Source: Warburgia ugandensis (lineage: Eukaryota; Streptophyta; Magnoliopsida; Canellales; Canellaceae). Taken from it: a stretch of DNA of 64,000 nt. Location: assembly GCA_035236585.1 (NCBI GenBank), contig CP141127.1, positions 48,684,001-48,748,000 on the forward strand, written 5' to 3'. The notes beneath the pieces are model-generated. The model was not told the DNA's origin, searched no databases, and saw only the letters and a program-made list of their open reading frames with translations. Position 1 is the stretch's first letter; the number at the start of each line of letters is the position of its first letter. Below are positions 24,049 through 64,000 of the stretch, piece by piece. The position numbers were made by a program, and so were the translations under genes.

Positions 24049-24584
24049 ACCCTTGATTGAAACCATTACCAACTCTATTCCAGATGACGCTTAGACCAAA
24101 GGCGTCATTTTATTTTATTTTTTCCATTTTCACCTCTCCACCTCTACTCTCCTCCACGCACCAACCCATCGCATTTTTTTTCACCGGCCACACGCCCAGG
24201 CGTCGTTTTTTCGTTCTCCTTTGCTTTCAGCCGTCCATCTTCACCCCTAGCAGTTTCACTCCCACCCGCCATGTGATTCAAGGACCGTCTGAACCAAACA
24301 ACACCCAAGTCAGATCAAGGCCATGGATATGCCCAACACCAGCCCTTGCCTCCATCAAGCCAACCCAGGATGGTACCAGACAATAGCCCATAAAACCCAA
24401 ATTGTTCGGCTCTGCTCTAGACGATCTAGTATCTCCGCAGCCCATAAAATGGGTTTTCCTCTCACATCCCTTTCTCTCTTCTTCTTTCCTCTTCCTACTT
24501 CGCCCTCCTCCTCCTCTGGCTACTTCTCCTCATCAGGATTCGTTTGGTTTTTTTGTTTTAAAGTTTTTATCCTAAATTCCAATT
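24049..24584 (+). repeat. Remainder of the Gypsy-1 3' LTR, 3'-truncated
   Basis: The last 47 bases (24538-24584) match the first bases of the window (Gypsy-1 5' LTR). Upstream is pyrimidine-rich LTR sequence. Similarity ends at about 24584, so the final roughly 420 bp of the LTR are missing. Confidence 0.65.
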
Positions 24585-25637
24585 TTAATTAAAGGTGCTA
24601 ATTTGGCCCATAATCTGCACCAATATGAACCCCATCATGGGTTGGGGTTTTACAAGCCGCTTAAAATTTGCCAATATTGGCCCACTTGTTTAATTTGTAG
24701 ATCAAATTGGCCATATCTAGGGGTAAAACCCATTTACAAGCTTAAGATGGAGACCAATATTACCATAAGGTGCAATAGCAAGTTACCTTGTTTACTTGCC
24801 ACTTTTTGTTAATGGGCGTGTTCTAGTTTTGGTTGATCTAAGATCTTTTACTTGGTTTCTCGATGTTGGTATCTAATGACATAAAATTAGGCCACGTAGA
24901 TAGTTGTGGTATCCTAGAATGTGTTTTAGTAGGCCCACCTTTGGATGAATGCATTTATCTGGTTTCCAATATTTGCTACAACTATTACAAATTTTAGAGC
25001 AAATGGATGATTGTACTTTTCAAAAAATGGGCCCATGTATGGTTTACCAAGACCATTCATCTTATATTTCCAACATTTAGTATCTATTAACCCAAATTGA
25101 GTTTGCATCCAAGTAAATAAATGTTGTATCCACTATGAAATGTGGCCATAAGGTAACTTTGCTAAGTGCTTGCACCATATGATAGCATTTCTAATAGAGA
25201 TACTCATCATCAATTGTCATCTCTACTTTCTAGTTTGGTTCCTCTCTGGGTTGATCTAGACTGTTCATTTGATTTTTCTATGTTTGATATTTGACCAAAA
25301 TATTAGGCCAAATGAAGTGACTTAGTAACTTAGAAATTGTACTTTTACTTGTTGGATGTGAATGATTGCTTATAGATAGTTTCTAACAATCCGTATTTTT
25401 TGAGCCTTATATAACATAATGGAAATTCTACAACAAGATGACTGAGAATCATAGTCAAGGAGAAATTGAATTCTAGTTCTTTAACAAACATTAAATAGTC
25501 TTCAAGTAAGAATAGGATGAGAAATCCAACTCTCTAACACTTGTCAAATATGATGTAGCCATTGGATAGGGATAATTAATTCTTAGGTCATCTTAGACAG
25601 AGACTTTAAACATATATTAAGGTGTGTGAAAGTGTTT

Positions 25638-25691
25638 CACACACAGGACACACACGCGCGCTCGCGCATGCGCGCACGCACACACACACAA
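25638..25691 (+). repeat. CA/CG compound microsatellite
   Basis: A purine-pyrimidine alternating run (CACACACAGG, CGCGCGCTCGCGCATGCGCG, CACACACACA) of about 54 bp. Alternating CG/CA tracts favour Z-DNA in general; whether this one does is unknown. Confidence 0.9.
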
Positions 25692-28241
25692 AATCCCTAA
25701 ACTTGAGGATTTATATATCTAAATGAGATTTAATATTTACATATGGTGCATCTACTGGTGGTATGTATTCAAGATTAAATTCTAAATTGCCCTTGAACAT
25801 TTATAAACTCCTAAAATACCTGTTAAAGGTTAAATTCTAAAGTGCACTTAGACATTTATAAACTCCTAAAAAATATAGGACATCCAACATGAGACCTATG
25901 CTCTTATATAGAGAAAGATATTCATAGCTAACGATCTTATAAATGAACTTGGTAAAACCCAAGGCTTTTGGTACTTATGATGAAAAGTTTATCAAATTGA
26001 TTTTATATGCATATGTCTACTAAAAGTAAGATATTTTCAAAAGGAGTTTTGAAAGAGATTTGAAGCTTATAAGATGGGGCCCATAGCACTTAAATGTATA
26101 AATGTGACAAGCCTAGGTTAAGTGGCTCCACACACCACGTATTGGTTTTACATAAGAATATAGTTAGGAGGAAGTGCACTATAGTTTACTCATGATGATA
26201 TAATAGTAATTTATTTATAAGAGTACTTATATAACTAACAATTTAATGTGGGCCGTATGTGGTTATTGGTGGGTGGAATTACCTGATGCCACATCTTCAT
26301 CTCTAGTATAAAAAAACAATGCCTGTGATTTAAGAAGAGTTCAAATTGAATTAAGAAAGAGGTTTCTTGATGAAAAAACTAGAGAGGTACCATATTTGAG
26401 AGGTCCCTGAAAAGTCATACCTAAAAAGCTAATCAAAGTCAAACTAGATATATAAAAAATTTCTAACTTAAGAATGACTTGTGGGGACTCTTTCTTTCTA
26501 TATAAGCAACACAATAGAGAGAGAAACCAAATAAAAGCTCTCCATTGGAGTAGCTCTCTTGAGGGAAAATCTTATGACTTTCTTCTTCTCTTTGGTTTTC
26601 AAAAGTTGGAACTTGGAGCTATCTTCAAGAGCAGAAGAAGAAGCTAGAAGTACTGATTCTCAGTTAGTGATGAACATACTGGAGAGATTGTAATTTCAAC
26701 CTTTGCAAGATGCACTTTTCACTAATTCAAATTTAAAAGCTTCTAATTTACATGATTCAAGATTTATCATGACTAATTTTTAAAGTTCTAGTATCAAATA
26801 AAGTGCAATTCTTAATCTTTTACAAGCATTTCCATACATATCCAATGACATAAAGCATTTATTTTGCTGGTAAATTAGATGAATGGTCAAGATCAATTAC
26901 AAGGTGACACAAGATAACTTGCTATGTGTCATTGCCTTGTTATTTCTCATAAATACGTGCATGATGTGTCCTTGGGGGAGGAAGTCATTGCCACATTATA
27001 GAACATTGAGAGAAGTTCAACCTTTAGGCCTACATCAAAAAATGTTGGTACTTATCTACAAAGTATAGTACTTGTTTTTTTTTTGTTGGTACAAGTGAAG
27101 AATCACAAAGTCAATCACTTGCATACACTCCTAAATCTTATCACTAGCCAAAGGAGAAACAATGACTGAGCCCGTGCTTCAAGAGTGATGCCAATTTGTA
27201 TGCATTGATTGCAATGGATATTTCTTGATGCAAAGTATCGTACTAGAGTCATGATAATCTTTTTCATACATTAAATTTTAAAGTAGGAACTATGAGGAAA
27301 ACCAATAGCTTCAATGGACTATTTGGCATTAGCAAATAAACCTTCATGATAGTTTTTTATGCATTAAAAGAATATAAAAATAACCTTTTTCTCAAGACTA
27401 TTCACGGTTATTATTTGTTATCCTAGTATGCAGTATCCAATAGAAAGGAATGTGGTATCTGTCTAGGAAAAAGTTTTACCGATAATTGTTTATACCAAGT
27501 TCTTAATAGCCTAGTTCTTAATAACCATTTCTCTATGTGAAAAGTACATTTTATTGCCGGTATTCATCTTCAAATTAAAAAAGTAAATGAGTGTACATGC
27601 TATCCTGGTCTATTTGATATATTAGTTTGACTAAGCATGTGCGCTCAAGATGAGAGAAATGTTTACATGCTCATTTTTCCATCCAAGTTAGAATTTCTAT
27701 GATAGATGTAAGCTATTCATCATGTTTAGAATGCCGAAAGTAGGTAATCAATGATAAATTAATGCATATAGATTATCATAATCACTTGTTTTGGATCTTT
27801 TAAAAATTTAATAAAAATGGATGGTTGTAATTTTACCAAGAAAACATAAGCTATAACCTTGCAATGGCCATGAAATTTGAGTTCTAGCCTATCCATGCCA
27901 TTCCTAATATTAGAGCTAGCAAAATGGATCAACAGATCAAATCCAATCTAATTATTTTGAATTTGGATCTAAACATATTGGAGACATTAAATCCACACAA
28001 ATAGGGGACAAAAAAAATTCAAATTCATATTCAATCGTGACATGTAATGGGTTTGTTGATATTCATGAACAATAAGGAATGATTGGTAACTGTTTCAAAA
28101 ACAAAAACACAAGGAATACTTATAATTCTCATTAATATAAAAAGAGAGAGTTGATAATGTTGATGAGAATTCAAAGGAAAAGATCAAACCATCAAGGCCT
28201 TCTTACCTCTAACATTAACCATGATTTATGTAAAAATCAAG

Positions 28242-28332
28242 GGATTTGATGTATATGAATAATGTTTTCTTCGGTGAGTCATAATTTAGGTCCTTAATTA
28301 AGGATTTGAAGTATATGAATAATGTTTTGCTT
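28242..28332 (+). repeat. 60-bp period imperfect tandem repeat
   Basis: GGATTTGATGTATATGAATA at 28242 recurs as GGATTTGAAGTATATGAATA at 28302, each followed by ATGTTTT..CTTC. The period is exactly 60 bases; only the first half of each unit is conserved. Confidence 0.8.
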
Positions 28333-28989
28333 CATAAAGTAGATAATTTGCGGTAATACTATCATAAATGAATTGATAAGATATTGAGTTGCTAAAAGTA
28401 TTGGTAGCTCTACCAAGTTGATGATCCAAACATTCATCTGCTAGACGTACTATAGTGGGCCCATTCACCCCAATTACACATTGACTTATTGGCAAACAAG
28501 TGATTAGGATTATTTAAATGCTTGATTTCTCAGGTTTACCATTTTTGGCATGGAGAGCATGACAAATGGCTTAGATCTACAAAAGAACTTAGCATGCATG
28601 AATGATTAGCCTTTTTTTGTGCCCATTTTTAATTCTCAATATACTTTTATAAATGGATATACGGGAATATCCATGGATGGTTTAATGGACCGAACTGATT
28701 TGATCTGTTTTTTAAATGGATCTAAATTCTTTGATCCAAATCGTTGATCTAAAATAGATAAACAGATATTTGTGGATTTTATATGTTTTCCCGGCTATAC
28801 ATATTATCTGCAATGAAAGTTCTACACTGTATGAAAAAATGGGCATATATACATCTTGTACACTCCTACCGGGACTCTTGATATAGTAACCTGCAGAAAT
28901 AAGATCAACGGGCCAGATTAACCGAAAGCAGGGCCGTGACACACCGCTAACTACCAGCCTTCAGTGGCATGTGGGTCCAACCAAAGTGG

Positions 28990-29283
28990 TGGGCAATGAA
29001 ACTGGGCATGTCCGTATTTCCGTCCGACTTTCTGCGAACGATGCCAACAAAACCACCGCATCCGAAACTCGTCTCCGCTTCTCTCCCTACCACCCGCGAA
29101 TAAAAACAAAGCAAAAAAACAAGAGCCCCCATCCTTTCCTATCCCAAAACAACTACTCTCTCTCCGCCCCGAAGCCACAACACTCTCTCTAAACAGACAA
29201 ACAGACAAGCAGCGGCTGTGGCAGATAACTCGCGGTAAGGACCCAAATAAGTCTTCTTGGCAACTCGAATTTGAGGTGCAACA
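28990..29283 (+). promoter_or_regulatory. Probable promoter and 5' UTR of the F2KP gene
   Basis: C- and CT-rich sequence directly upstream of the start codon, unlike the AT-rich DNA before it. CTCTCTCTCCG near 29156 and CTCTCTCTAAAC near 29182 are pyrimidine patches typical of plant 5' UTRs. GAATAAAAAC at about 29097 is a weak TATA-like candidate. The transcription start is not determined. Confidence 0.4.
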
Positions 29284-63128
<33,845 letters not shown>

Positions 63129-64000
63129 GTTTTCCTCCTACAATTGCTCCAAGTATGAAAATGCCATTTTACTGTTAACCATTTACTGAAATATCAGATC
63201 AATTACCTGATTTAATGTGAAGACTAACATAGATACTTCTTGTGTTTCTTTCGCTGAATTCACTATTTCCAGGTGAGGATGCCTTGCTTTCTCTAGATTG
63301 AGGTTCTGAAGATAATTGTCCCTGGGTTTTTGTCCATTACTCTAAAGTTGTAGTTTCCTTTAACATTAACCAACTTAACTTTGCTTGCAACTGTCTAGTT
63401 TGATCAACTGTGCTGAACTCCTGTAGACCTTGTTTCTTTTGTCTTTTGGACTTCTAAGTTGCTAACTTTATTCTATAAAAATACCCAAGCATAGTTGTCC
63501 TGGAATGTGATTTTCCAAAAAGCTCACTTCTGAACAGTATACTTGTATTACTCTACCTTTTTCCATCATCATCATCAAGACCTTATCTTGATTAGGGGTC
63601 GGTCATATGAATCTTGTTCCTCTATTCCCCTCTACTGTGTCATAGCTTCATTTAGTCCCAAACTTCTTAAATCTTTTCTCACCACTTCTATCCACGTTCT
63701 TTAGGGCCTTCCCCTTGCCCTTTTAGAACCTTCGACTTGGATCGCCTCACTCCTATGTTGGACATGTCCAAACCATCTAAGTCTAATCTCCCTCTTCTTG
63801 TTACCTATTGGTGCTACTCCTAAGTTTCCTCTAATGTTTTCATTTCTAATTCTATCCATTTTTGTCTTGCCACTCATCCATCACATCATCCGCATTTTGA
63901 CGACATCCATCCTATGTACATGTTCCTTAACTGCCAACACTCTGATCCATAGAGCATGGTTGGCCTTACAACAATCCTATAGAATTTTCCTTTTAGTTTG
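63129..64000 (+). other. F2KP intron 4 (start), runs off the window
   Basis: Donor GTTTTC; no acceptor seen before the edge. It contains the LINE tail at 63563-64000. Confidence 0.75.
63563..64000 (-). mobile_element. RTE-type LINE 3' end, minus strand, cut by window edge
   Basis: Minus translation reads K-L-K-G-K-F-Y-R-I-V-V-R-P-T-M-L-Y-G-S-E-C-W, then after a frame change R-M-D-V-V-K-M-R-M-M, R-L-R-W-F-G-H-V-Q and a short (GAT)n tail at 63563-63578. These are the last conserved RT/C-terminal motifs and the simple-repeat 3' end of RTE-clade LINEs. Frameshift and stops show decay. Confidence 0.9.

Larger units (their letters stand above)
24585..28989 (+). other. Intergenic DNA upstream of the F2KP gene, no gene seen
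   Basis: AT-rich DNA with only short chance frames. It holds the CA/CG microsatellite at 25638-25691, a 60-bp imperfect tandem repeat at 28242-28332, a divergent repeat pair built on GTTGATCTA...TTAGGCCA (24828-24893 and 25250-25311) and a segment at about 27690-27900 related to about 62105-62300. These look like old, unclassified transposon relics. Confidence 0.6.

Noticed and set aside
25638..25691. Possible CRISPR-like or regulatory repeat
   Set aside because: It is a simple dinucleotide microsatellite with no spacer structure.

Overview
This window is plant nuclear DNA, most likely from a non-grass angiosperm; the species cannot be named from the sequence. The evidence is one intron-containing plant gene (the plant-type 6-phosphofructo-2-kinase/fructose-2,6-bisphosphatase with an N-terminal starch-binding domain), many plant LTR retrotransposons (Athila-like and chromovirus-like Ty3/gypsy, Ty1/copia), Au-type SINEs, an RTE-type LINE tail, hAT-type non-autonomous DNA transposons and a piece of chloroplast DNA (ycf2-ycf15). 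There are no bacterial genes, CRISPR arrays or operons. Nearly all other open frames are retroelement remnants or chance.

Layout. 1-24584 is a three-level nest of gypsy elements. An Athila-like element (Gypsy-1) carries in its 3' LTR a 5'-truncated chromovirus-like element (Gypsy-2). The 3' LTR of Gypsy-2 carries a third element (Gypsy-3, 14152-21989) with two LTRs and a CACTG target-site duplication (TSD). 24585-29283 is intergenic DNA with a microsatellite and decayed repeats. The host gene starts at 29284 on the + strand: exons 1-3 lie within 0.9 kb, exon 4 is at 62934-63128, and the gene runs off the right edge before its catalytic domains.

Intron 3 is about 32.8 kb (30174-62933) and is packed with insertions: five Au SINE copies, a full-length copia element with TSD (30960-36111), a decayed gypsy element (about 38600-42000), two copies of a hAT-type element with 8-bp TSDs (42947-44031 and 47104-47992), a gypsy element with LTR remnants (46227-51385), a gypsy integrase fragment, a chloroplast insertion of about 4.2 kb (about 52930-57100) and a second copia element that directly abuts the chloroplast DNA. 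Intron 4 ends the window with an antisense RTE-type LINE 3' end.

No undescribed functional system was found. The points most worth a second look are the giant intron that must be spliced to make the F2KP enzyme, the hAT-type family with GC-rich palindromic ends and variable internal repeats, the chloroplast-copia junction, a 38-bp 3'-truncated SINE with an 18-bp TSD, a perfect 204-bp tandem duplication over a protease active site, a duplicated splice-acceptor region in intron 2, and the strong C-to-T character of the stop codons in the gypsy elements. All coordinates were read by hand; fuzzy boundaries are marked as approximate.
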